From assembly GCA_037974965.1 (NCBI GenBank), contig JBBPFI010000003.1, forward strand, positions 1,178,001 through 1,242,000: a DNA stretch of 64,000 nt. The letters run 5' to 3'. The first letter of the stretch is position 1. Each line of letters starts with the position of its first letter. This stretch comes from Dacryopinax spathularia (Eukaryota > Basidiomycota > Dacrymycetes > Dacrymycetales > Dacrymycetaceae). The notes below the pieces were generated by a model. It was given only the letters and a program-made list of their open reading frames with translations. It did no database searches and was not told the DNA's origin. Position numbers and translations under genes: made by a program. This document shows positions 45,892-55,671 of this stretch, in pieces.

Positions 45892-47271
45892 TTACAGCGC
45901 GGCAACAGCAGCAACACTCCCCACCGCCGCGACCAAATGTCGCCTCCTCGGCAACCGCACCATCCCCCCCCTCCTCCTCAGACCGTCCGCCCCCTGCCCG
46001 TCCCCACTCGAGCTCCCACTCCCCCCCGCACCGTCCGAGGCATCCCCCGCCCCCTCCCAAACCGGTACACTAACCCCACTCCACCCCACCCATCCACTCG
46101 GCCTTCCCAGCCCCACCCCATCCGGGGTCTTACACACCGGTTTCTCCCCCTCTCGCCAGAGTGGGTTACACCCCGGTAGTTCCTTGAGCGGCTCTGTAAG
46201 CCCAACGGATTCCTGCGGGATTCGGCCTTGTAAGCTGCAGTTGGCGCTGGTGCGCGGGAGGTAGGAAAGGAGAGTACGGCATTGTTCGCCTGAGCCGTAG
46301 ACGTTTTGTCTGTGGATGCAGGTCGGGTCGGAGAGCGCTGCTGAGAGGACGTTCCGGTTCCAGCCCATTGCGAAGTCTGCGTGCAGGCCTAATAAGCATC
46401 GATCAGCCTTCTTTCGCCGAAGTACGAAACATCGCCGCTGAGAGGAACGCACTATAGCCCGTCGTATCCCCATTCGACAACACCAGCTCCCCCACGCCAT
46501 ACCCCGCGGAATCCCACCCAAACTCCAGCACCAATTGCGGAAACCTTACCCCATACCCCTCCGGACAACTTCCACCTCCTCCATTCCCGCCATAGGCCAT
46601 ATGGGAATGATGATCCTCCGAGTCCAGATTCCGCCCATCCCAGCAATTGGGGAAGGGTACGCTGGCGCGGAGGAAGCCCGTGCAGGCGAAGGGGGGGAAG
46701 CCGCGGTATGGGAGACCGTTTGTTGGGCCTTGGGTGGATTGTTGACAGTCGAACGTCGCGTATGCCGACCCGTCGTAGGCGTTTCCGGAGGCGTTGAGGG
46801 ACATGGCGTTGCCTGCTACCATCCGGAGGCCGTTGGGGAAGGCCGTGATGGGGTCGTCGCCCTGCTCGCACACCATCCGCATCAGCCGCTTGCCCCGCAA
46901 CCTTCTTAGGCCAGGAGAGAGAGGGGGAAGCGCACCTGCTTAAGATAATACACCCTCACCTCCTGCACATCCAACAGCACATACCTCCCGTCCCCCTTCC
47001 GTCCATAGACCGCCGGACTCCAATAATTGCTCTTATCCACAGTGGCCTGCAGGGTCGTACACTCCGCCGCGCCGTATGTGTCGGGGTCGTAGGTCGGGGA
47101 GAATGCGGAGCCGCCTATGACGGCGTGGACGTGTTGGGAGACGGTGGAGGGTTGGACGATGGGGTCCATCCGGGCGAGGACGAGGGGTTGGGCGAGGAGG
47201 AGGAAGGCGTGCGTTGGGAGGGGCAGGACGAGGAGGAGAGAGAGAAGAGCGAGCAGTGGGGTGGGAGCCAT
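45892..47271 (-). CDS. Secreted DUF1996-domain protein, possibly GPI-anchored
   Basis: Three exons (47271 to about 46936, about 46901 to 46450, about 46391 to 45892). The protein begins with a signal peptide (MAPTPLLALLSLLLVLPLPTHAF). The DUF1996 (PF09362) landmarks are clear: VSQHVHAVIGGSAFSPTYD, AECTTLQATVDKSNYWSPAVY, GFLRASVPFPNCWDGRNLDS, DHHSHMAYGG and CPEGYGVRFPQLVLEFGWD. A Gly/Ser-rich tail ends in a hydrophobic stretch (HLVAAVGSVAAVAAL) that could direct a GPI anchor. The first intron is very short (about 34-36 bp) and its exact ends are uncertain. A TATA box 50 bp upstream supports the start. The biochemical function of DUF1996 proteins is unknown; they are secreted by many wood- and plant-associated fungi. 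Confidence 0.8.
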
Positions 47272-47321
47272 CTTGGGTAGCCGATACAGTTGTCATGCAG
47301 CAAAAGACAGCCGAGCCGAGC

Positions 47322-47330
47322 TTATATACG
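47322..47330 (-). promoter_or_regulatory. TATA box of the DUF1996 gene
   Basis: CGTATATAAG on the minus strand, about 50 bp upstream of the start codon. Confidence 0.5.
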
Positions 47331-49299
47331 CAGTAAGTCAAACGAGAGTATCAAACGAACGTCGCAGCCTATCGGCCAATAAAGTCAACCCACTAACCAG
47401 TCAAGTAACCCCGTTCGAGCACGGGAAAGGACAAGAACTCGTACGGGAATAGAGAACAGCTCGCCTATCCCTCCAGGCCCATTTATGCCTAGCGCGCAGC
47501 AGGCGGTTCCGGTTCTTTGGAGAGGGGGTTGCTAGGACACCGAAACGGGGTTTGATGGATGTAATGAAAGAGTAATGGGGATGTCCGTCGGCAGCGGCAT
47601 TGGTCCGACACTAGCTTGGTGAGTTGTGCGCGGGACTGAGGATGCGAGAGAGGAGGATGAGGTCGAGGGTTTGTTGTCGCCGGGTTGTGGTCGCGATCCC
47701 AGGCATACGGAAGAAGCCCAGACGAGCGATGCCAGAATGCAAGACGATCGGTCGTTACAGCATCCCCGCACCCACCCTCGCCGGCCGGCACAGATACACA
47801 GCTCAGGAGGGGAGAGATGGTCCCCATAAAAGGCAGTCCCAAACCAGGCTAGTGTCGGCGTCTGAATATCGACGGGAACGCGTCGCCCGTCTCTTCCCTC
47901 TACCGCAAGCCTGAGTGAGCGGCCGGCGGCTATTGTCTCGCCCCCAGCCCTCAGGTCATTCCAAAGAGCGAGACAATCATCCCAAGCACCAGGGATCGAC
48001 AGACAACAAAAGCGAGCTGGGATCTGAGGAGTCCAAGATCGGTAGGATGATCGACTCGCATGAGCCACAGAACACGCGCCTGCAAAGAAGGGTCAGGAAG
48101 CGCGCTGTGCTTCGCGAAGCCTGCAGAAGCACGGGAGGAATATGCCTCCGCGGCGAACTTCTCTCGGCAAGATGGGTTTGTGGCTAGAGAGGATATTGGT
48201 TGTCTGAGAGTGTAAGACATTGATCGGGAGCTTGGATGGAGACTCTCGGCTAGTCAACGGTGGTCTATCAATATTTCTACATGAAGGGAAGTAATGGGGA
48301 CAGACAGTAAGCATGTGTCGTTCGCGCACGTAATGGCCGACCAGGCACCAGCTACCTTGTGCACTCCGATATCGCAACATACAGTATTTCAGAATGGGTA
48401 TACGGAGAACGGATGAACAGTGCCTATAAGTTGAATGGTCCTGGAATACCTTGGAAGACTACAGATTGAACGCGCCTGCCAGGGACACCGGTGACTTCTG
48501 TCGGCAAAGCGTCGTTTTGTGGCTAAAGCGGTTGTCAAGTGTCTGAGACAAGACAGTCGACCGAATGTTTGATCCACAAGGTATGTAGATCGGCTAGCCT
48601 GAAGTTGACAAACATCTCAGTTTGGCCTTGAGAGCAAAAGGGGAGGTGGTTTCGCCCGACTGATTAGGCGAGAAACGCGACTTCGTGCTGTCCAGTTTGT
48701 GGCTGATCAGTGAGTAGAGTGGGTGCGGTCTAGACTAGGCCACTTGGTAGGAGGAGGAACCGATACTTTCCCGGAGGTATGGGACGGTATGAACGTTCTC
48801 ACTGCAAGGAAATCTTACCAACAGCAGCGCCCTAACAACCCCACACGTCGCAGAACGCCCCTCTCCACCTTTCCAGGAGCAGCCGGCTGGTCTGGGAATG
48901 AATCAGGTCAACGCCCACTTCGAGCAGCTTACAGGAGGACAAGAACACTCCTGTAGCGGGACGAGGGAGCGGCTCCTTACGTGCACCGCAGCGGAACACA
49001 CCCCTGACCGCTTGAGCACTGAGAATTACGTGCAGGCCCAAGCCTTTGAAGGTGTACAAGCAGGCGGGGCATCGCGTTCCCCGGATACCACTAGGGCCGA
49101 CTGTTCGTGAGCGACATCATAATGCTTTGAGAATCACATAGCATACACGTACACAACATCTCCCTCCTCCCACCTTCGCCCCGCTCCCAACTCGGGCAAT
49201 CCTACCATACACCACTCCAACCCGTCCCATATTCCCAGCTCGCTCCACGGCATCCAGCGACGCAAGGGATAATACTAACTCTTCTCCCCTACCGCAGCC
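47331..49299. other. Long region without a supported gene
   Basis: Open frames here (for example 47,532-48,068 on the minus strand, 178 aa) have no recognisable domain and no splice support. Two weakly similar stretches occur at about 48,166-48,225 and 48,500-48,560 (both contain TTTGTGGCTA..G followed by GTCTGAGA), suggesting an old duplication. Nothing else is recognised. Confidence 0.45.
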
Positions 49300-49805
49300 T
49301 TCGGCAATCCTCCAGATCCCAGATCCTCCTCGTCCATCTCCTCTTTCTGAAAATACCCCCTCCGCGGCCCCAGGCGGACAAACCCTCCCAAGCTCAACAG
49401 CATACGTACACCCATCCGTCTTCGTCCGCCCCTGCCACTCCTCCCCATGCCGACCTCCTACTCCTGCTCTGCTCGGTTCTGATGCACACGCCGCGTTTAC
49501 CGAGCTCCGTGCTGCGCTCGCTTTGCTCGCATCCCTCGCCCCGAACGCCGAAGTCGCTCATAAGTAGCAGGCCAAGCCCTCCCCCTCCACATGCCCCCAA
49601 CCCCTCATCAACCCCACCTCAACCGGACTCCTCCCCGTCTCCGGCACCCATTCTCTCTCCCCAGCCCCAGCAGCAGCCGCGCTTTCCCGTACGCCTGCCC
49701 CAGGGGGTAAGCGGAGAGTCTTGCGTTCCCATGTGTCGACGAAGCCCCACTTCCGCTGGCCTGAGGAACGGTCGTCGTTCTTTAAGCGTTCGAGGGCGAG
49801 GCGGA
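49300..49805 (-). pseudogene. Truncated copy of the neighbouring Pex24-type gene
   Basis: On the minus strand the sequence encodes pieces closely similar to the C-terminal dysferlin-like region of the gene at 52,110-53,897. These are LKNDDRSSGQRKWGFVDTWE (parent: WLARSSGQRNWGFVDTWERE), SGRSPVEVGLMRGWGHVEGE (parent SGRSPFEVGLMRGWGWVEGE) and GADEDGWVY. The membrane part and N-terminus are missing. The frame is interrupted by a stop after GLACYL and shifted between the two halves, so it cannot make the parent protein. It abuts the solo fold-back arm, which suggests that rearrangement created it. Confidence 0.75.
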
Positions 49806-49856
49806 GGCACGCATATATGCGCAGTACAATGCTGGGAGTGAACGTCTGACCCGTAG

Positions 49857-50502
49857 AAGGAGACGAGAGGTCAGACAAGTCTCAAGAGCGGAGGAATGTA
49901 CGCATATGTGTGCCGTACTCGTCGATGAGGGAGATTGTCTCAGTTTCAGAGCATTCCGAGACATCCAGGTGTGGTCGCGAGAACGTGAGACAGAGACGAA
50001 TTGTAGACGATGTAAGGAGCGTAGGAGCAAGAGTGTGCATGTTGGCCAGGCGAGGGACGTGAACACTTGAGACGAGGGGGATGAGGAGTGGAGAGAGGCT
50101 ATCTTGGCTAATTGCGCGCTGCACTTTGGATTCGGCTCGCTGGCACAACTGGTTAACGCGCCGCCCTGTGAAACGGGTATGGCGGACCAGCCCCGAGTTC
50201 GAATCCCGCGGTATCGAACCGTCGAATTAAAGGCAAGGCGGCCGGATCCGCCCTAGTATAGATGACATGTGGATGCTTACTAACCAACGGGAAAAGTTAA
50301 ATAGTCCGAAGCGAGCTGGTCGGCCTTCGGGCCCACCAGCTGGCTTCGGACACCATGTAGGGAAACGAAAATGGAAAGCAAGCCGCAAAAGCGGGCACAC
50401 CCAAAAAGCGACCCAAAAAAACACCACGCAAACAACACCCCAACAAACCAACCAAAACCACACACGCAAAGGTACAACACACCGCCACCTCAAGTTTTGC
50501 TC
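49857..50502 (+). repeat. Solo arm of the fold-back family
   Basis: This stretch equals one arm of copies A and B. It has GAGCGGAGGAATGT, a degenerate palindrome (CGCATATGTGTG), the tRNA-like segment, the TTCG hairpin, a CAACA-rich tract and the terminal CCTCAAGTTTTG. The opposite arm is absent. The sequence beyond its outer end (50,503-50,830) matches the flank of the left arm of copy B, so arm and flank were duplicated together. Confidence 0.7.
50128..50220 (+). other. tRNA-like segment in the solo arm
   Basis: One of the two best-preserved examples: A-box TGGCACAACTGGTTAACGCG, stem CCGCC/GGCGG around a 15-nt loop starting CTGTGAAA, and B-box AGTTCGAATCCC. The D stem keeps two of four pairs and the acceptor stem fails. 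If a tRNA, the anticodon would be GTG (His) with an 8-nt intron. Confidence 0.4.
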
Positions 50503-50830
50503 TGGTCTACCTTGGTTTTCTCCCTCCTTCTCGGCTGTACACTATTAAGTTTTCTATGCATCGCCAGGCTTCATGTATCATTTCCTCGATCTGCCTGAGG
50601 TCGCGTGCCTTGAGAAGGTCGCGTGCCCTACTAGATACACACCTGCGACAGTACCGATATCGTGCAATCCGTAACTTCTTACTTCTCACGCGAAATCAAG
50701 ACAACGACCTGATCGCTCACGTCCAGCATCAGCTGGCGGGGCGGCTACCTTCGACCGTACTCGACTCGTATAGATGAGAACAGTACCGCTAACTTAGCCG
50801 TATATTCCGAACGCTATTGCATGATACTTT
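50503..50830. repeat. Inverted, diverged copy of the Atos 3' flank
   Basis: It matches the reverse complement of about 40,772-41,252. Shared blocks include TTGGTTTTCTCC, the ACACACCTGCGACAGTA block with GTAACTTCTTA, and TATTCCGAACGCTATTG. Confidence 0.65.
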
Positions 50831-52109
50831 ACGACTCCTGTCCATCCTCTCACCGTGCGAGAACACCAATCACCTCGTCACCCATCCCAACACATCAGAA
50901 AGGCTCGCAAGAACGAGCCATCTCTCGCCCGGCTGACCGTCGTCGGTCGACCTCAAAGCCCACTCAGAGCCCACCGCTCGGCCTAGCCATGTCGACAGTC
51001 GTCGCACGCCTACCGCTCGGCCAAGCCGAAGCGTAAAGCGGACAAGCGGGAACCGGAAAGCTAATAGGGATCGGAATACCACCCTCCTCCCCGTCCGCCC
51101 ATCTTCGCTCGCTCGCCGGACAGGAAGCGGACATCGCTTGCCTGCTCGAGTGGCCGGCCCAGCTCTGTATCCTTCTCTCTTCTCTCAGCTCCCGAGGAGG
51201 ACGAGGAGGACGAGCAGAGGGCGTAAGGGAATGCCGAAGGTCCAAAAAGGAGGCGAGCGGGATAAATCGGAGGTTGGAACTGATGACGGTTGCAAGACAT
51301 CTCGTCAAATGCGAATGCGAATGCGAATGCGAATGCATACCCTACGGTAGAGGCCCGCTGGAGGCTGGAGGTCGTCCTCCCCGCGCCGGGCTCTGCCATT
51401 CCCTTCGTCCCTTCGTCCGTTCGTCCTGTTGTTGGGTTGCTCGGTTGCTCGGTCGTTCTTTCCCCATCAGGTTCACCGTGCAGCGGCCCCCCCCCCTCCA
51501 AGTTCACCGCCTTCCGGGTCTTCCGGGAAGTCGTAGAAGTAGAATCATGTGGTCAAGAAAAGAAAAGAAAAGAACAGGAACAAGCCTGGGTGTTCCAACC
51601 GACCAGCCAGCCAGCCAGGTATACGCGAGAGCGGCAGTACTGTACTTATAAGAAGGCGAACGTCTTCTTGTCGATGATGGCCCGCTGGATCTGATCTGCT
51701 CGTCTTTCGGGCAGCGTAAGCTTTCTTATTGTGCTTCTGCCCGTTTGAGTGTCTGGGGCAGGATACAAGCCCGACTGGGGAGGAGTAAGAGTTACATACA
51801 CGCCACACGCGCAGACCGTCAACGAAGTACATACTGTACAAGCGAGGCATCGTGCTCCCCATATACCTCCCGGGCAACGCCCGCCCCCTCTCCTCCCCTC
51901 CCCTCCCCTCCCCTCCCATCCGCTCCCCTCACGACAGCCGCATAACATACACCGTGACGTACACGCACACGCACACCTCTCCCACGCCCATCCAACCCCA
52001 CCCCAAAACCAAGCCAACCCCTCCCACTCCCACTCCCACCCCCACTCCCACCCTCGTATCCCAGCCCCCAGCCTCCCTCAGCGTCTTCCGGCCGGCGCGT
52101 GCTTCGTGC
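50831..52109. other. Intergenic region with microsatellites
   Basis: No gene is supported. A (GAATGC) hexanucleotide repeat of about five units lies at 51,307-51,337, and a CTCCC run at 51,890-51,920. The right end holds the 3' flank of the Pex24-type gene. Confidence 0.45.
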
Positions 52110-53897
52110 TCAGTCCTTCTCCCCCCCTCCGACACCAATCTGGGGCAACCTCCAAATCCTCCTCGTCCATCTCCGTCTCCTCATCATCCCCTCCCCACTC
52201 CCAGGCGGAACCAACCGCCCCCCCTCATCCGCATACACCCACCCATCTTCATCCGGCCCCACACCGCTCCCTTCCCCTCTCCCTCCCGCTGCCCCTGCTG
52301 CACTCGCTTCGCTCGCTCCGCTCGCGTCACCCGGGCTCGCTTCGCTCGCCCCAAAAGCCCATGTCGCCAATAAATCGCAGACCCACCCTTCGCCCTCTAC
52401 CCAGCCCCAGCCCCTCATAAGCCCCACTTCGAACGGACTCCTCCCGCTCTCGGCGACCCACTGTCTCCCCCCACTCCCCGCCGTCCCTCCACCCCCAGCC
52501 CCCCCAGCCCCAGCTGACTCCGGCGCGCCAGGGGGGAAGCGGAGAACCTCCCGCTCCCACGTATCTACAAACCCCCAGTTCCGCTGCCCTGATGACCGGG
52601 CGAGCCAGTGTTCCAGCGTGAGGGCATCGTCGTTCTTCCCCCGCTCTACCGTAAGACGGAGGAGGTTTTTGAGGTAGAAGGTGGTGGGGTGCGAGCGGAG
52701 GGCTTGCACGTGGGGGTGGGTGAACAGGAAGGGGAGGAGGCCGAGGACTAGGAATGTAGGGCGGAGAGGGAGATCGGGTAGGAAGAGCAGGAGCGGGAGG
52801 AGGGTGAGGAGGAGCAGCCGGGTGAGGGGGAGGGAATAGGGTGTTCGGTGTGTGAGGTGCGGGATTAGGGGGGTGGAGAGGTCGTATGCGTCTGATCTAC
52901 CCATAGCAACCCAAGCCAATAGCAGCCCGCGTTAGCTCGTAAGTTATACAGAGGGAGGGAGGGAGGGAGGGACATACGCAAACCCCATAAGATTCTGGAT
53001 AGCCTGTAAGTTGGCGAGCCATTCCGTGCTCCCCTCTGCTGGCAGCGGCCGCCCCGCGGGAGGAGGAGGAGGGGCTTCGCCCGAGTCGGTTTCTTGGCGC
53101 TTGAGGTAGTTGGGCAGGAGGATTGAGAGGAGGATGAGGTGCGGGAGGAGGAGGATCGTGCGCGGGAACCAGCCTATTCACTACGTTAGCACTTCTCTCT
53201 ACCCCAGCGGCGCGACATCAAGGAAGAAAGGAACCAGATGAGGAAGAAGGGAAGAAGGGAAGAGGAGGGACGTACAGATAAACGCGTATCCGCACATCCA
53301 AGCAACAGTAACCTTCCACCCCCTCCTCCACATCAAAACCTCCTCCACCCGATCCTGCAACCAAAACACAACCCCGCTCCTCGCTACAAACCTCCGAAAG
53401 TTAACAGTGGTAGTGCCCATACTTAGGGGTTGGCGGGTGCTCATCAGTCCTTTTGGAGCCTGCATGCTCCCGGCGGAGGACTTGGAGCGGGGGTTGCTGC
53501 TTGTTTGTGGGAGTGGGCTGGAGGAGGAGGAAGATGAGGAGCCGGTGACGCCGGAAAGAAGGAGTTGGGTGAAGTTGAACGTGCTTGATTTGTTGGGCGT
53601 TGCGGGTGCTGTCGGGGTGCGCGCGGCCGCAGTGGCAGAAGTGGAGGAGGAGGCGGAGAGCGGGCTGCTGCCATAGGGGTTGGAAGAGGAGTTGGGGAGA
53701 GCGAGTGGACGGGGGAGGGAGGATGGGCGTTGTTTGGGCTTTTGCTTGGAGGTGGGAGGGGAGGGGGTGAGGAGGGTCGCGTATGGTGGGGTGTTGGGAG
53801 GGGGGAGGGAAGCTTGGAGGTGCGGGCGGTCGGGCATCGCTGGTTCGCTGCTTCGTGAATTAGGAGCAGGAAGAGGGACAGACAGAGGGAGTGTCAA
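52110..53897 (-). CDS. Pex24/Pex28-32-type peroxisomal membrane peroxin with dysferlin-like domain
   Basis: Three exons (53897-53276, 53173-52978, 52896-52110) join to 534 aa. The N-terminal 150 residues are Ser/Pro-rich. The conserved Pex24 region follows: RVEEVLMWRRGWKVTVAWMC, a hydrophobic WFPRTILLLPHLILLSILLP segment and STEWLANLQAIQNLMG. A second hydrophobic hairpin (PLTRLLLLTLLPLLLFLPDL) follows. The C-terminus holds the dysferlin-like motifs, RNWGFVDTWEREVLRFPPG and DEDGWVYADEGG with RRRRWTRRIWRLP. Proteins of this family sit in the ER/peroxisome membrane and control peroxisome number and budding. A possible later start is at 53,837 (MPDRPHLQ). It is divergent from the RNase H2 subunit C gene, about 300 bp apart. 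A truncated copy lies at 49.3-49.8 kb. Confidence 0.8.
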
Positions 53898-54196
53898 GCC
53901 AGATAGCGGGGTTGATCGTCCGTGCGCCTCGAGAGCAGGCTAGAGTGAGACTCGGTGCGTGATCAAGCTGCGGTCCCCTGGAGATGTCGAAGAGAGAAGC
54001 TGGATCATCAGTGGCTGCGTCATTCCCCACTTCCGGGCCCTACACTAGCTTCTCCCGATCACTAACCGATCACAGCGCGTCGCGTCTCCCCTCCCCCCGA
54101 CGCGTCCCTCCTCCTCGCCCCCCTTCCCCACCTCCTACACAACCCGGCTCGCCAAGTGTCTTCTCACCTTACTCGCCCGAGCTGACTAGAGCAAAG

Positions 54197-54958
54197 ATGG
54201 CAGACATCCATATCTTCGCCCCAAGAGGCACGCCAACCCGCCCAACGCTGCACTTGATGCCATTCCACATCGCGCATGACGGACCTGCGCCGCTCTCGAC
54301 CTACTTCCTCATCCAGCCTGCTCCTCCTCCCTCTTCCTGCCCCTCAGCAGAAGCCCCATCCACATGCACTTCCGACTCATCGTCCTCGTACCCATCAACA
54401 TCGTCTCAGACCGCGATCGACTCGAATGTAGACCCACCAGCGGCAGAGGAGAAGAAATCAAGCCTAAAAGAACGATTTATATCCTCCTTCCGCGGTCGCA
54501 GCCTAAAAGGGCTGCACCTCCCCCTCCCCCAAGGGTACACAGGCGTCCTGCTCCGCTCTTCCCTCCCTCCTCCCTCCAAACCGCCTCGCCCTACCAGCCT
54601 ACGCACTAGCAGCCCCAGCAAACGCCGAACGAGGAAACGAGCCGCCTCTCCCATCCCCGTCCCGGACAGCGACGATGAAGGGTTCAACCTAGGAGAAGGA
54701 GGAGCACAGATGGAGCAGATGGAAGATGACAAGCCGAGGAAGGAGTTGAGAGTCGAGGGGGTGTTTGAGGGTTTTGTGTTGTGGGGCGCGGATGTGGAGG
54801 TTGATGTGGGGGGGGATGCGTATGCTGCGGCGTTGGGGGAGTGGTGGGAGTTGGGCAAGGTGGTACGTATATGCGAACTTCTCGAGGAGCGGCGCTAATC
54901 ATGTTTGCAGATCCATGATACCAGGCTCGGCGTGGATGAGGTGAAGGAGGCGACGTAG
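54197..54958 (+). CDS. RNASEH2C: Ribonuclease H2 subunit C (non-catalytic)
   Basis: Two exons (54197-54862, 54911-54958) give 237 aa. Family blocks are LHLMPFHIAHDGPAPLSTYF (residues 18-37; human [20 protein letters not shown]), RGRSLKGLHLPLPQGYTGVL (about 99-118; human [20 protein letters not shown]) and EGVFEGFVLWGADVEVD (about 189-205; human FSRFTLWGLE). LGEWWELGKVIHD follows. The subunit stabilises the trimeric enzyme that removes ribonucleotides from DNA in the nucleus. An in-frame ATG at 53,984 would add 71 Pro/Ser-rich residues; I prefer 54,197 (AAAGATGGC) because the conserved fold starts right after it. The middle linker is long and rich in Ser/Pro/Lys. The single intron begins GTACGTATATGCG. 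Confidence 0.85.
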
Positions 54959-55671
54959 TCCGGCTGGGAAGTATGATGTTAGTTCGACGGCGCTCCATAT
55001 CCTCATCTACCTCTCGCCATCTCAGCCATTCACGCATATCTACAGTATATGTGTACTTGGACATCCGCCTCGTAACTCGTACGGTACAGTACTCTGCTGA
55101 TCTCCTCAGAGCACTTGTCGATCAGCCGGGTCAAGCCCTGCCGCAGTCCGCGTCTCTCAGTCCTTCCGGCTTACTCGCCCTCCTCAGAAAGACAGCCAAG
55201 ATCGCCGGACGACCAATCCAATCCAATCATCCCTCGGCAGATCACCCGACTATAGTCGTCGTGCGTGCATGCGCAGTCTGACATCAAAAACGAAGAGATG
55301 TCCAAGTCCAACGCCCGCAAACCTACATAGAACATCCGATACGGGAGGACGAACCAGCAGTACTTTCATCCATGCCATGGCTGGAGAAATAAAATCCCAC
55401 ATATAGATGCCGGGTTCTAGTAAAGCCTTGTCCTGAAGCCGCGATGTCTTTCGTCGTATCAGTTAGAGGGGGGTTGATCGTCCAGGACCACTGGATACAT
55501 GCGAGAGGAAAAGGAAGGCGCGTCTGTGAATGGTCCCGAAGGAATGCCAAGCGGGAACTATCCCTGACGTACGTCGGCACGGACTGCGGGCGCGGCATCC
55601 ATCACGGCGTCTGTAGCTCGCACCGCTCAACACCTCTCTCGTCTCCCCAGTTGCCTGCGTTCCTATGTACA
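54959..55671. other. Intergenic region and leader of the Vps9 gene
   Basis: No gene is supported. The reading frame of the Vps9 gene stays open upstream to 55,444, but that part has no family similarity. A CAG just before 55,651 suggests a possible 5' UTR intron. Confidence 0.4.

Noticed and set aside
47532-48068. 178-codon open frame on the minus strand
   Set aside because: Cys/Trp-rich composition, no domain and no splice support; it probably arises from low stop frequency in GC-rich DNA.
51307-51337. CRISPR-like or regulatory repeat
   Set aside because: It is a simple GAATGC microsatellite without spacers.
53984-54196. Upstream in-frame ATG extending RNase H2 subunit C by 71 residues
   Set aside because: The extension is Pro/Ser-rich and unlike the family, which normally begins close to the first beta strand. 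The ATG at 54,197 has better context.
54001-54958. Reading the 54.2-55.0 kb gene as Inp1
   Set aside because: The DGPAPLSTYF, RGRSLKG and FVLWGAD blocks match RNase H2 subunit C much better.
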